Origin: Mariprofundus sp. NF
GTDB taxonomy: Bacteria; Pseudomonadota; Zetaproteobacteria; Mariprofundales; Mariprofundaceae
DNA length: 64,000 bases
Direction: 5' to 3'
Assembly: GCF_013387455.1 (NCBI RefSeq)
Contig: NZ_VWNC01000003.1
Coordinates: 248,001 to 312,000 of the forward strand
Shown here: positions 27,180 to 35,796 of the stretch, piece by piece
How the letters are laid out: every line of letters starts with the position of its first letter
How positions within the stretch are numbered: position 1 is the stretch's first letter
The notes under the pieces: model-generated
Told to the model about the DNA's origin: nothing
The model's database searches: none
Seen by the model: only the letters and a program-made list of their open reading frames with translations
Position numbers and translations under genes: made by a program

Positions 27180-28121
27180 TTACTCTTCATCCCGCACACT
27201 ATAGTGCTTGCGACCGGTAGCTTCGTAGTAGGTGCGTGCCTGCATCTCCAGCATCAAACCGATACCGAAGAGCAGAATACCTGTGACAATTAACAGCGAA
27301 CCCAAATGCAACATGGGACGAGAGGCGAGATCTGCACCGAAAATAATCTTATCCATAGTCAGCCAGATATCGATGAACATACCTGCTGCCAGTGAGATCA
27401 GACCGGCAGGGCCAAACAGTTGCAACGGGCGATCGGTAAAGCGTTGAAAGAAGAGCACCAGCAGCAGATCAACCAGCACACGTACTGTGCGCCCGATGCC
27501 ATATTTACTCTCACCAAACTGGCGTGCCCGGTGGGTGACCACCTCTTCGCCGATTTTGGCACCATACATCGAGGCAAGCGCAGGCAGGAAGCGGTGCTGT
27601 TCACCGTAGATACGCAGATTTTTGGCTACATCGGCACGCATCAGTTTCATCGGGCAACCGTAATCGTGCATGCGCACATTGGTGGAGCTGCGGATCAGGG
27701 CATTGGCAATCTTGGAGGGGAAGTTGCGTGACAGGCTGGCATCCTGTCGATCCTTTCTCCAGCCATTGACCATATCAAGATCATCTTCCAGCAGGCGTTC
27801 CAGAAGTCGTGGAATATCAGCAGGATCGGTCTGCAGATCACCATCCATATAGACAATATATTTACCGCGAGCCGCGTCAAAACCGGCACTCATGGCCGCA
27901 GTTTGACCAAAGTTGCGACGCAGCTGTACCAGCACCACACGCGCATCTTCTGCCCGCGCCTTTTTCGCCGCAGCAACAGTGCCATCGTCAGAGCCATCAT
28001 CAATCAGAATCAGCTCATAATCGAGATCGGGAAGTTTTTCGGCCATTTCGGCTACCAATAGTGGAACATTCTGCTCTTCACAGTAAACCGGTACGACAAT
28101 CGAAATCAGTGGCTCGGCCAT
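27180..28121 (-). CDS. GT2 glycosyltransferase (GtrB/ArnC/DPM1-like)
   Basis: A 313-aa polyisoprenyl-phosphate sugar transferase. The GT-A domain (about 1-235) has ISIVVPVYCEEQNVPLL, LIDDGSDDGT, the metal-binding YMDGDLQTDP and RRNFGQTAAMSAGFDAA. Two C-terminal membrane helices (about 235-300) match GtrB/ArnC architecture. Such enzymes load undecaprenyl phosphate with a sugar for use by an integral transferase, which fits the overlapping upstream gene. The sugar cannot be told from sequence. Confidence 0.86.
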   Translation of the reverse strand: MAEPLISIVVPVYCEEQNVPLLVAEMAEKLPDLDYELILIDDGSDDGTVAAAKKARAEDARVVLVQLRRNFGQTAAMSAGFDAARGKYIVYMDGDLQTDPADIPRLLERLLEDDLDMVNGWRKDRQDASLSRNFPSKIANALIRSSTNVRMHDYGCPMKLMRADVAKNLRIYGEQHRFLPALASMYGAKIGEEVVTHRARQFGESKYGIGRTVRVLVDLLLVLFFQRFTDRPLQLFGPAGLISLAAGMFIDIWLTMDKIIFGADLASRPMLHLGSLLIVTGILLFGIGLMLEMQARTYYEATGRKHYSVRDEE

Positions 28122-29776
28122 GGAATCTCCTCTCCCTCATCCACTGGTCTTAAACTGACCAGAAGCAACCATCTGCGCGCATACATGCCAAAAACGCGCT
28201 CATGCACGACAAGATAGGGTATAATCTCTTTGGGTAACAGTTCCAGTGCCGACTGCGCAAGCACAAGCCCCCTGCCCTGACTCAACCACTGCCCCACCTC
28301 TTTTACATTTTTCAGCATCGGCAGACGCCCGCCGTGGTAGTAGAGCAGAGTGGGCTGAAAATAGTAAAATGTGGCCAGATTATTGCCGTCAAAACCGGCC
28401 GCATCAGCTTTAGCTGCAAGCACGCGACTCACCTTATGATGTTCGATATTGGTAACCGACCAGCCTGAGAGCAGGACTATCGAGAGCAGCATCGAGAGTG
28501 CCAGCGGCAGCCACAGCTCACCCCGTTTACTGTAAATCCACCATGCAGAAGCAAGCACAACCGGCAGCATAGCCACGATATAATGACCCTCTCCGGGCCA
28601 CATCTTCTCAAGCGCCAAACCACCACCGATCACGATGGCCAGTGAAAGTATCAATGCTGACCAGCCGAGCCAGAGTCTGGCCCGCTGACGAATGGCATCT
28701 GTCGCATCGGCCCAGCCAAAAGCCATCAGCATCGCTGCAGCGGGAAACAGAGGTAACACATAGTTGGGCAATTGTGTTCTGGCGATACTGAAAAAGAGAA
28801 TATAGACACCGATCCAGCAGAGCATAAACAGACGGATCGGATCTTCACGCAGCGCTTTTAGTCGCCAGGCGCCAAAGGCAAGCATCGCAGCCAGCAGCCC
28901 GCTCCATGGGAACCAGCCCAGCAAAACTGTAGCGATATAGAGACCGGGGAAACCTTTATGGCCCTGCAGCGGATCGGTAAAACGCTCGATATTGTGGCGG
29001 AAGATGAAACCCTCTAACCATTCACCCTGGGTCAGAATCCCTACGGCGATATACCAGGGAGCTGCCACCAGTAGCGCAATCGCAGCCCCCTTAAAGGGGC
29101 GGAAAAGCACCCAGCTCTTCCAGTCTTTCATGACGATCAGGAAGCAGACCATAATCAGCAGCGGCATCAAACCGGCAATCGGCCCCTTAGCCAGTACACC
29201 CAGACCAATGGCTACATATGCAGCAATCAACAGCTTAGGCATCGATTTGGATCGATTTTTCTTCTCTTCGAGATAGACAATCAGCAGCGCCGGCAGGGTA
29301 AAACCGAGGCTGAGCATCAGTAGCGGGTCAGGAACCGCAGCGCGAGCAATAACAATGATATGCAGTGAAGTAGCAAACAGACCCGCCGCCAGCAGCGGAA
29401 TCAGTTCGCGCTCATCCTCTTTCAGTTTCACTACAGCAGCAACAATCAGCCTGCGGCTCATAAACCAGATCACAGCAACCAGTCCGGTCATCGCCATGGC
29501 CGATGGCAGACGCGCGCTCCACTCGTTGACACCGAAGAGCGCATTCAGCGGTATCATCAGCCAGTAGATCAGGATCGGTTTATCAAATCGGTAGTCGCCA
29601 TTGAACATCGGCACCCACCAGTTTCCAGCCAGCCACATCTCTCGTGCACAGACCGCGTTATTGGGTTCATCAACATCCCACAGGCTATGGCCTCCGAGAA
29701 ATGCAAAGAAATTAACAGCGCATATCAGCAGCAACCAGAACAGCGGCTGCCTGTAGATCGGATCATTAGCAGCCAT
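28106..29776 (-). CDS. ArnT/GT39-type integral membrane glycosyltransferase
   Basis: A 556-aa protein of the ArnT/PMT superfamily that moves a sugar from a polyprenyl carrier to an acceptor on the periplasmic side. The first periplasmic loop carries the catalytic acid in LWDVDEPNNAVCAREM and FRFDKP-like YRFDKPILIYW, hallmarks of the family. About eleven hydrophobic helices follow, then a periplasmic C-terminal part (about 430-556). It overlaps the downstream GT2 by 16 bases. Lipid A modification is a possible role; the acceptor is unknown. Confidence 0.84.
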   Translation of the reverse strand: MAANDPIYRQPLFWLLLICAVNFFAFLGGHSLWDVDEPNNAVCAREMWLAGNWWVPMFNGDYRFDKPILIYWLMIPLNALFGVNEWSARLPSAMAMTGLVAVIWFMSRRLIVAAVVKLKEDERELIPLLAAGLFATSLHIIVIARAAVPDPLLMLSLGFTLPALLIVYLEEKKNRSKSMPKLLIAAYVAIGLGVLAKGPIAGLMPLLIMVCFLIVMKDWKSWVLFRPFKGAAIALLVAAPWYIAVGILTQGEWLEGFIFRHNIERFTDPLQGHKGFPGLYIATVLLGWFPWSGLLAAMLAFGAWRLKALREDPIRLFMLCWIGVYILFFSIARTQLPNYVLPLFPAAAMLMAFGWADATDAIRQRARLWLGWSALILSLAIVIGGGLALEKMWPGEGHYIVAMLPVVLASAWWIYSKRGELWLPLALSMLLSIVLLSGWSVTNIEHHKVSRVLAAKADAAGFDGNNLATFYYFQPTLLYYHGGRLPMLKNVKEVGQWLSQGRGLVLAQSALELLPKEIIPYLVVHERVFGMYARRWLLLVSLRPVDEGEEIPWPSH

Positions 29777-29808
29777 TAATGCAGCTCCAGCTCTCTAGCA
29801 AACAGGGA

Positions 29809-30114
29809 TCAGCCACCCTGAATCATCTGATGGGCGATACGTTGTAGCGTAGGCACAAGGAAGTTATTCAAAAACATGATAATCAGCAGCACGATAAGCG
29901 GCGAGAGATCGATACCACTAATATAGGGCACTCTTTTACGAACAGGAAAGAGCAGCGGTTCAGAAAACTGGTTAATGATCCGCACCACCGGATTATAGGG
30001 GTCAGGAGAAACCCATGAGAGCACTGCTCTGGCGATAACCACAATCATTGCCATGGTCAGCACGACATCGACCACAGCCGCCAGTGCCTGTAAAAAATAA
30101 CCGAGAATATACAT
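29809..30114 (-). CDS. YggT family membrane protein
   Basis: A 101-aa YggT-family protein with two hydrophobic halves (about 3-30 and 70-92) and the motifs VLSWVSPDPYNPVVRIINQF and EPLLFPVRKRVPYISGIDLSP in parts. Function is not well defined; it is often linked to proC and yggS, as here. The ATG at 30114 is chosen because homology starts with MYILGYFLQAL; longer frames run back into an inserted repeat. Its ribosome site (GGAAGG) lies inside the terminal repeat of that element. Confidence 0.85.
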   Translation of the reverse strand: MYILGYFLQALAAVVDVVLTMAMIVVIARAVLSWVSPDPYNPVVRIINQFSEPLLFPVRKRVPYISGIDLSPLIVLLIIMFLNNFLVPTLQRIAHQMIQGG

Positions 30115-30119
30115 TATAT

Positions 30120-30384
30120 GGCCCTTCCAGCACGAATTACGAACGTAGCGACGTGATTGTTTTTGTTGCTCAGCAAGGCTTTTCGAACGCATTGTGCTGG
30201 CTGCACATCAGTGAGAAATAACGAAGCTGAGTGCAAAAATGATCCGTCCCGATGGGCTGGTCCCCAAATGGGGCCATTCTGCGTTGCTCGTCGTTTATTT
30301 GGAATCACCAAATCTCTCTCCTCGCGCCTTGACTCGCCCCCTTTGGGAAGCAGCGCTTCGTTCTTACTTCGTGCTGGCAGGGCC
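30120..30384. mobile_element. MITE-like element with 31-bp terminal inverted repeats
   Basis: Bases 30120-30150 and the reverse complement of 30354-30384 match at 27 of 31 positions, both beginning GGCCCT and sharing CCAGCACGAA. The 265-bp unit between carries no transposase and further palindromes, such as GGTCCCCAAATGGGGCC near 30259. It separates proC from yggT. The right repeat encodes the last residues and stop of ProC; the left repeat supplies the yggT ribosome site. No clear target-site duplication. A nonautonomous element is the best explanation; an ORF spanning it is not credible as a gene. Confidence 0.72.
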
Positions 30385-31188
30385 ACTCAACTCCTCACTT
30401 CGTTTACTGGCTGCCACAACACCCTGTCGCACGGCTGCAGGAAGCCCCATCTCATACATCATATCCAGCGCAGCCTGAGTGGTACCACCCGGACTGGTTA
30501 CCCGATGTCTGAGCTCTTCTGACGTACAATCACTCTCAACCAGCATTTTTCCAGCCCCCAGCGCAGTCTGTGCCGCCAGCTTGGCCGCCAGCTCGGTGGG
30601 AAGTCCCAGTTTCTCACCGGCCGCCTGCATCACCTCGGCCAGCAGAAAGAAGTAGGCAGGACCACTACCGGAGAGTGCAGTAACTGCATGCATCTGTGAC
30701 TCTTTCTCAACGCGTACGGATTCACCGCAGGCCTTAAGAAGATATTCAGCACGCGCTTTATGCAGTTCATCAGCATCGCTGAACAGCACCGACATACCAG
30801 CCCCCACCAACGCCGGTGTATTGGGCATCACCCGCACGATATTGGCGCTGGCACCAAGCCACGCCTGCATCGCTGCGGCGCTTACACCTGCAGCTATACT
30901 GATCACACTGGCATCGGCTTTAAGATGATCACTCAACCCTGCAAGCGCATCTTTCATCTGTTGAGGTTTCATCGCCAATACCAGCAGGTCAGCGGCAGCG
31001 GTAGCCACACTGTTATCCTCGGTAGTTCTGACAGCGTACTGCTCTGTCAGAAACTGACGGCGCTGCTGCTGTGGATCAGCAACAATAATTTGCTCACCGG
31101 CATGACCGGCACGCCGCAATCCGGCAATGAGTGCCTCGGCCATGTTGCCGCCGCCAATAAATGCGATTGTTAAATCCTGCATGGTCAT
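30364..31188 (-). CDS. proC: Pyrroline-5-carboxylate reductase
   Basis: ProC, 274 aa, NAD(P)H-dependent last step of proline synthesis, cytosolic. Rossmann motif IAFIGGGNMAEALIAGL at the N-terminus; later NIVRVMPNTPALVGAGM, VTALSGSGPAYFFLL and the signature ELRHRVTSPGGTTQAAL. The final residues (GPASTK and stop) come from the terminal repeat of the adjoining element, so the original C-terminus was probably altered by its insertion without loss of the core. It lies 19 bases after yggS in the same direction. Confidence 0.95.
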   Translation of the reverse strand: MTMQDLTIAFIGGGNMAEALIAGLRRAGHAGEQIIVADPQQQRRQFLTEQYAVRTTEDNSVATAAADLLVLAMKPQQMKDALAGLSDHLKADASVISIAAGVSAAAMQAWLGASANIVRVMPNTPALVGAGMSVLFSDADELHKARAEYLLKACGESVRVEKESQMHAVTALSGSGPAYFFLLAEVMQAAGEKLGLPTELAAKLAAQTALGAGKMLVESDCTSEELRHRVTSPGGTTQAALDMMYEMGLPAAVRQGVVAASKRSEELSGPASTK

Positions 31189-31207
31189 TCCTCAGGTCCT
31201 GAATCTG

Positions 31208-31855
31208 TCATCTGGAAGCAAACAGTGTTGAGCCCAGTCGTACAATCGTTGCACCCTCTTCAACAGCAATTTTATAATCACTGCTCATCCCCATACACAA
31301 CTCGGCAAAGCTCCCACCGAAAAGATTATCCCGCAAGCCTCGCAAATTTCTAAATGCCTGCCGCACATCACCCTCTCGCGGTGCCATGCCCATCAAACCT
31401 TCAAGTTTCAGCCCTTCTATACCGTTAATGGCATCGGCTAAAGCACCCGCCTCATGCTGAGCAACACCGCGCTGGTTCTGGTTATCGGCGATATTGACCT
31501 GAATCAGAACAGGTAGCTCTCTGCCAGCAACATGTTGTGCCACTGCTTGTGCAGTCTCGATATCATCACAGCTGTGCCACATCGCAGCATGGCGTCCGAT
31601 ATATTTGGCTTTGTTTTTCTGCAGAGGCCCGATCATATGCCAGTGACACTCCGGCCACTGCTGACAACGATCACGCAGTGACTGAGGGCGGGACTCTCCG
31701 AAGTTCATCTGCCCGGCATCCATCACTATCTGCACCAGTTCATCCGTTGTGTATTTACTGACTGCCAGCAGCTTCACATCAGCCAATTCAGTGACCAGCC
31801 CCTGCCAGCGATTGATCAACTCCGTTTGCGAAATCATTGAATCGGCATCAACCAT
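31208..31855 (-). CDS. YggS/PLPBP family PLP-homeostasis protein
   Basis: A 215-aa YggS (PROSC) family protein, a PLP-binding barrel without known catalysis that buffers pyridoxal phosphate. The PLP lysine lies in VKLLAVSKYTTDEL. Other motifs: FGESRPQSLRDR, WHMIGPLQKNKAKYI and LCMGMSSDYKIAVEEGATIVR with RLGSTLF. It overlaps recR by 8 bases and precedes proC, a common association. Confidence 0.92.
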   Translation of the reverse strand: MVDADSMISQTELINRWQGLVTELADVKLLAVSKYTTDELVQIVMDAGQMNFGESRPQSLRDRCQQWPECHWHMIGPLQKNKAKYIGRHAAMWHSCDDIETAQAVAQHVAGRELPVLIQVNIADNQNQRGVAQHEAGALADAINGIEGLKLEGLMGMAPREGDVRQAFRNLRGLRDNLFGGSFAELCMGMSSDYKIAVEEGATIVRLGSTLFASR

Positions 31856-32462
31856 TGTCCCAGGCGATACGCTGATCCACGGCTCGACTCAGGGTGTGTT
31901 CATCCAGATACTCCAGCTCACCGCCCTCCGGAACACCACGCGCAATACGTGAAATACGAATCTCACAATCATGGTAACGACGGGCAAGGTAGTGGGCTGT
32001 GGCTTCACCATCCACGGTAGCACTGGTAGCCAGAATCAACTCTTTGATGCCACCCTGCATACGCTTATCCAGCGATGTCAGGTTCAGCTGCTCAGGGCCA
32101 ATACCATCAACCGGGCTCAGGCGTCCATGCAGTACATGATAGAGGCCGCGAAAACCCTGCCCACGCTCCATCATCAACACATCCACCGGCTGCTCAACCA
32201 GACAGACTGTATGCAGTTCGCGCCGCGTATCATCACAATACTGACAGAAGCCTGACTCGGCAAAACAGCCGCACTTCTCGCAAAAACCGACCAGTTCGTG
32301 CAGTGATTTCAGTGCATCAGCCAGTGCCGCCGTCTGCTCGGCCGGTCGCGACAGCAGATTAAGCCCCAGCCGCATGGCGGTTTTGGGCCCCACACCGGGC
32401 AGTGATGAGAGCATTTCAACAACCCGACCAAGAGGGGCTGGCATACCCGGAAAATGGATCAT
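31848..32462 (-). CDS. recR: Recombination protein RecR
   Basis: RecR, 204 aa, forms the ring that loads RecA at gaps with RecO and RecF. N-terminal helix-hairpin-helix SLPGVGPKTAMRL, a four-cysteine zinc finger (CEKC...CQYC spacing, about residues 58-73), then the Toprim domain with CLVEQPVDVLMMER and YHVLHGRLSPVDGIGPEQL. Order dnaX-ybaB-recR is a classic bacterial operon. It starts 22 bases after ybaB ends. Confidence 0.96.
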   Translation of the reverse strand: MIHFPGMPAPLGRVVEMLSSLPGVGPKTAMRLGLNLLSRPAEQTAALADALKSLHELVGFCEKCGCFAESGFCQYCDDTRRELHTVCLVEQPVDVLMMERGQGFRGLYHVLHGRLSPVDGIGPEQLNLTSLDKRMQGGIKELILATSATVDGEATAHYLARRYHDCEIRISRIARGVPEGGELEYLDEHTLSRAVDQRIAWDNG

Positions 32463-32484
32463 ATAATTATTTACCTGTTGCGAC

Positions 32485-32799
32485 TTAGAGAGAGAAACCA
32501 GGAGGCAGCGGCATTCCGGCCATCAAAGACTGCTGCTTCTGCTTGGCAAGCACCTCTACTTTCTGTGATGCACTGTTGAAAGCGGCGGCCACCAGATCTT
32601 CGATCAGCTCCTTGTCCTGCTCTTGCCAGAGTGACGGATCGATCGTAACACGGCGTACAGTGCGATCCCCTCCCATCAACACTTCAACCATGCCACCACC
32701 GGCCTCGCCGCTGATCTCCATGGCAGCAAGCTCCTCCTGCATGATCTTCATGTTCTCCTGCATCTGTTTCGCCTGCTGCATCATTTTTGCGATATTCAT
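32485..32799 (-). CDS. ybaB: Nucleoid-associated protein YbaB/EbfC
   Basis: YbaB/EbfC family, 104 aa, a small dimeric DNA-binding protein. The N-terminal helix is rich in M, K and Q (NIAKMMQQAKQMQENMKIMQ), followed by the core with GGGMVEVLMGGDRTVRRVTID and a C-terminal helix ending MPLPPGF. Lies between dnaX and recR, its usual place. Length is typical. Confidence 0.94.
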   Translation of the reverse strand: MNIAKMMQQAKQMQENMKIMQEELAAMEISGEAGGGMVEVLMGGDRTVRRVTIDPSLWQEQDKELIEDLVAAAFNSASQKVEVLAKQKQQSLMAGMPLPPGFSL

Positions 32800-32850
32800 T
32801 TTTCTGCTGCTCCGTTCATGTTTTTAATAATCAGTAATGAGAGTGAATCG

Positions 32851-34518
32851 TCAGCCAGCTTCATCAGGCTGTACTCCGGCAGGTAGAACCTTGACCAATT
32901 GTGCGTCCATTTCACGCATCAATGCCTGTATATGGGGATCATCCTCGGCCTGCTTGCGCAGGCGAGCGGTCTCCGCTCTGGCCTGACGATCCCGCTCCTG
33001 TGAAAGCGATTCGCCGGCATGATCCTTCTGGGATTCCCAGAACACTTCGCGACCCAGCCACTCGGCAAAGGCCATGCGGTCTGCAGTGGCAAGTGCGCGC
33101 TCCTGATGTTTATCCAGTGCCAGCCTTACCTTACCGCCAAACTCGACGCAGAAAACATGCTCCAGCATGGCCGACACACCCGGTTTAACCTCATGAAACG
33201 CATCTACCACCTGCTGCCAATCGGTGAATTTTTTTCCCGGTGACTGGTCCTGCATAGGCAGATCCGGCTCAGGTGATGCAACTGTTTCAGGCGCTACATG
33301 TGCCGCTTCAATGGCTTCTACCTTCTCTTCAACCTCTGGTGCAGCGGTAAACATCATGGCTGCATGCGGCTTCTTCACCTCGCTCTGCACAGGTTTTGGC
33401 AGTGGCTCAACCATCACCTCAGCCAGCGGAGAAATCAGATTCAGGCCGCTAAGGCGCATCAGCACCATCTCAGCACCCATCCGCTCATCGACAATCGCCA
33501 GATCACGAATACCACTAAGCAGTACCTGATACCTCAAATCCAATGCCTGCAGATCGGCCACGGCTGCATGTTTTTCCAGCCAGTCGCGGTACTCGGCATC
33601 GATCTCTTCAGCCAGCAGGCTGCTATCGACTTTCAGGCAGGATAGCTGATGCCACAACAGGCTCAGCTCAAGTAACAACGTACGTGGCCCATGGCCTCGA
33701 CTCACCGCGGAGCGCAATACCTCAACGGCTGCCAGCGCATCACCGGCAAACAGCGCCTGAGAAAGCCTGCAGACCAATTCAGAGCCCACCAGCCCGAGTG
33801 CTGACTGCACATCAGCGATAGAGAGGTTTTCGCTACTGTAGGCCAGCACACGCTCAGCCAGTGAGAGTGCATCACGCACACTGCCATCGGCGGCTGTGGC
33901 TATCGCGGCAACAGCATCCTGATCGGCTGCAATTTTTTCTGAACTGAGTACATGTTCCAGATAAGCGCTGATTTCACTCTGTCCAAGCCGGCGCAGATCA
34001 AAGCGCTGGCAGCGGGAACGTACGGTAATCGGAAGTTTGTCCGACTCTGTCGTAGCAAGAATAAACAGCACCCGCGCGGGTGGCTCTTCCAGTGTTTTCA
34101 ACAGTGCATTAAAGGCGCTCTTGGAGAGCATATGCGCCTCATCAATGATATAAACTTTGCATTTTAGACTGGTTGGCGGATAACGCACGCCATCTAGAAT
34201 CTCCCGCACATCATCGACACCGGTATGACTGGCGGCATCCATCTCCTGCACATCCAGATTGGAACCATCGGCAATACCGCGACATGCAGCACAACTGCCA
34301 CACGGTTCACCATCAGTAGAGTTTTCGCAGTTCACCGCCATCGCCATCAATCGGGCAATGGTGGTTTTACCCACCCCGCGAATTCCGCACAACAGATAGG
34401 CGTGAGCAAGGTTGCCACTGCAAAGCGCATTCTTCAGTGTACGCACCACCACATCCTGACCAACCAGATCAGAGAATTTTTGTGGGCGCCAGCGGCGTGC
34501 CAGTACAAGGTAAGACAT
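32851..34518 (-). CDS. dnaX: DNA polymerase III subunit tau (and gamma by frameshift)
   Basis: DnaX, 555 aa, clamp-loader ATPase. Start MSYLVLARRWRPQKFSDLVG; Walker A GIRGVGKTTIARL (about 45-57); a zinc site with cysteines in CENSTDGEPCGSCAACRG; DEAHMLSKSAFNALLKTLEE; the SRC motif in TVRSRCQRFDLR. Domain III ends near 370, then a Pro/Glu/Val linker and tau tail. An A-AAA-AAA heptamer in the zero frame (codons 428-430) allows a -1 shift that ends 12 codons later, giving a gamma-like product of 442 aa. First gene of the dnaX-ybaB-recR series. Confidence 0.95.
   Translation of the reverse strand: MSYLVLARRWRPQKFSDLVGQDVVVRTLKNALCSGNLAHAYLLCGIRGVGKTTIARLMAMAVNCENSTDGEPCGSCAACRGIADGSNLDVQEMDAASHTGVDDVREILDGVRYPPTSLKCKVYIIDEAHMLSKSAFNALLKTLEEPPARVLFILATTESDKLPITVRSRCQRFDLRRLGQSEISAYLEHVLSSEKIAADQDAVAAIATAADGSVRDALSLAERVLAYSSENLSIADVQSALGLVGSELVCRLSQALFAGDALAAVEVLRSAVSRGHGPRTLLLELSLLWHQLSCLKVDSSLLAEEIDAEYRDWLEKHAAVADLQALDLRYQVLLSGIRDLAIVDERMGAEMVLMRLSGLNLISPLAEVMVEPLPKPVQSEVKKPHAAMMFTAAPEVEEKVEAIEAAHVAPETVASPEPDLPMQDQSPGKKFTDWQQVVDAFHEVKPGVSAMLEHVFCVEFGGKVRLALDKHQERALATADRMAFAEWLGREVFWESQKDHAGESLSQERDRQARAETARLRKQAEDDPHIQALMREMDAQLVKVLPAGVQPDEAG
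33229..33235 (-). promoter_or_regulatory. Programmed -1 frameshift heptamer in dnaX
   Basis: On the minus strand seven A residues are read ggA AAA AAA ttc in dnaX frame, so the heptamer A-AAA-AAA has the X-XXY-YYZ phase needed for simultaneous slippage. A shift to -1 leads to 12 new codons and a TGA. An AGGA lies about 13 bases upstream, near where a stimulatory Shine-Dalgarno acts in E. coli dnaX. A weak CACC/GGTG stem can form downstream. Transcript slippage on the A run would be an alternative route. Confidence 0.65.
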
Positions 34519-34660
34519 GAGGGCACTCTACGGTTTGCTTACCGCTCTGCAATGGCTGCGCTCGCGCTGAATCAGGTGATGACAAGGCTGATAATAAACC
34601 CTTTGACAATTAGGTTTATTAATTCAGTATGTGCTAATATTATTAATGAGGATAGATCAT

Positions 34661-35167
34661 ATGCAAACGAACTCAACGAGCAGATCAGCCATCTTAATCA
34701 TCGCTATAGCAGCCATGCTATCTCTGGCCGGTTGTGGCAACTCTGAATCCGATTCGCAAGCCACCGGTATTGGTGCCGAGAATATGGCCAAAGGCAAAGC
34801 ATTCCTTGCAGAGAATGCAACCAAAGAGGGGGTCATCACCCTGCCTAGTGGTGTGCAGTACAAGGTTATTCGTGATAATTACGAAGGTAAAGTACCCAAG
34901 CTGACTGACAATGTGCATCTCCACCTGAAAATGTCTCTCATTGATGGCACTGTGATCAACGACTCCAATCCATCCGGAAAACCGGTAGAACTGTATATCA
35001 AACATACCATTGGTGGCTGGAAGAAGGTACTGACAAGGATGAATGTAGGCAGCAAATGGATAGTCTATATTCCACCCCATATGGCATTCAGCAGCCGTGG
35101 CAATGAGAATGTTGGCCCCAATGAGACGCTGATCTGCGAAATAGAACTTCTCGATATCATATGGTAA
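34661..35167 (+). CDS. FKBP-type peptidyl-prolyl isomerase-like lipoprotein
   Basis: A 168-aa predicted lipoprotein. The signal peptide (residues 1-24) ends in lipobox LAGC. An N-terminal FKBP-like helical region (MAKGKAFLAENATKEGVITL) and LPSGVQYKVIRD lead into an FKBP domain with NVHLHLKMSLIDGTVINDS, WKKVLTRMNVGSKWIVYIPP and NETLICEIELL. Several active-site aromatic positions of FKBPs look replaced, so it may act as chaperone rather than isomerase. A TTGACA box at 34603-34608 and TGCTAATAT at 34632-34640 lie upstream. Ends at a shared terminator with dksA. Confidence 0.78.
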   Translation: MQTNSTSRSAILIIAIAAMLSLAGCGNSESDSQATGIGAENMAKGKAFLAENATKEGVITLPSGVQYKVIRDNYEGKVPKLTDNVHLHLKMSLIDGTVINDSNPSGKPVELYIKHTIGGWKKVLTRMNVGSKWIVYIPPHMAFSSRGNENVGPNETLICEIELLDIIW

Positions 35168-35185
35168 ACAAACCGAACCAAGCAT

Positions 35186-35217
35186 AAAAAAAGCCCGCTA
35201 TTAAGCGGGCTTTTTTT
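35186..35217. terminator. Bidirectional rho-independent terminator
   Basis: Stem AGCCCGCT/AGCGGGCT with a four-base TATTA-type loop, flanked by seven A on the left and seven T on the right, so it works on both strands. It lies between the convergent FKBP-like gene and dksA. Confidence 0.9.
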
Positions 35218-35238
35218 ATGCAAACATTTTTATCTCTA

Positions 35239-35610
35239 TCAATCCAGACGTGTGCGCTCTTCCTGCTCCTGCGCAGTCTTACACTCAATGCAGAGCGTGG
35301 TTACCGGACGTGCATGCAGCCGCTTCACACTGATATCACCACCGCACGATTCACACTCACCGAACTCACCATCTTTGATGCGAACAACCGCCTGATCAAT
35401 TTTCTTGATCAGCTTACGCTCGCGATCCTTGATGCGCAGATCGAAGTTGCGATCAGTCTCCATACTGGCCTGATCGGTTGGATCAGGAAAAGAGGTCTGC
35501 TCCAGCTCGGTCATAGAGTGAACATTGGCGCTCTGACCCATTTCCAGCTCAGCTTTCCAGTCGGTCAGTTGCGTTTCAAATTCAGCCAATTGTTTCTTAT
35601 TCAGTGCCAT
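35239..35610 (-). CDS. dksA: RNA polymerase-binding transcription factor DksA
   Basis: DksA, 123 aa, works with ppGpp at the RNA polymerase secondary channel. Coiled-coil arms (about 5-70) with the acidic tip region SFPDPTDQASMETDRNFDLR, then a zinc finger CESCGG...CIEC (about 95-117) and the GEFGECESCGG signature. The start at 35610 follows a GGAGG ribosome site; the longer open frame upstream has no homology. Convergent with the FKBP-like gene. Confidence 0.92.
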   Translation of the reverse strand: MALNKKQLAEFETQLTDWKAELEMGQSANVHSMTELEQTSFPDPTDQASMETDRNFDLRIKDRERKLIKKIDQAVVRIKDGEFGECESCGGDISVKRLHARPVTTLCIECKTAQEQEERTRLD

Positions 35611-35796
35611 TCTAATTCCTCCAGCAAGCGGAAAACTCCAAACCGGTTTTCCAAAAGGGCGCGAAAGATAGCCATTCTGTAGATGAGTGTAAATAAAGCC
35701 CATCCACAATTGTATTATAGCAACTACAGAGCTGCCTTACGACAGTTAATTACGACGCCGATAGCCGCCCTCTCTTTTTCTTTCTATGATTCCGGC

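Noticed and set aside
30114-30386. A 90-codon minus-strand frame spanning the element between proC and yggT
   Set aside because: It begins and ends within the terminal inverted repeats, has no ribosome site and reads as low-quality sequence; the element explains it.
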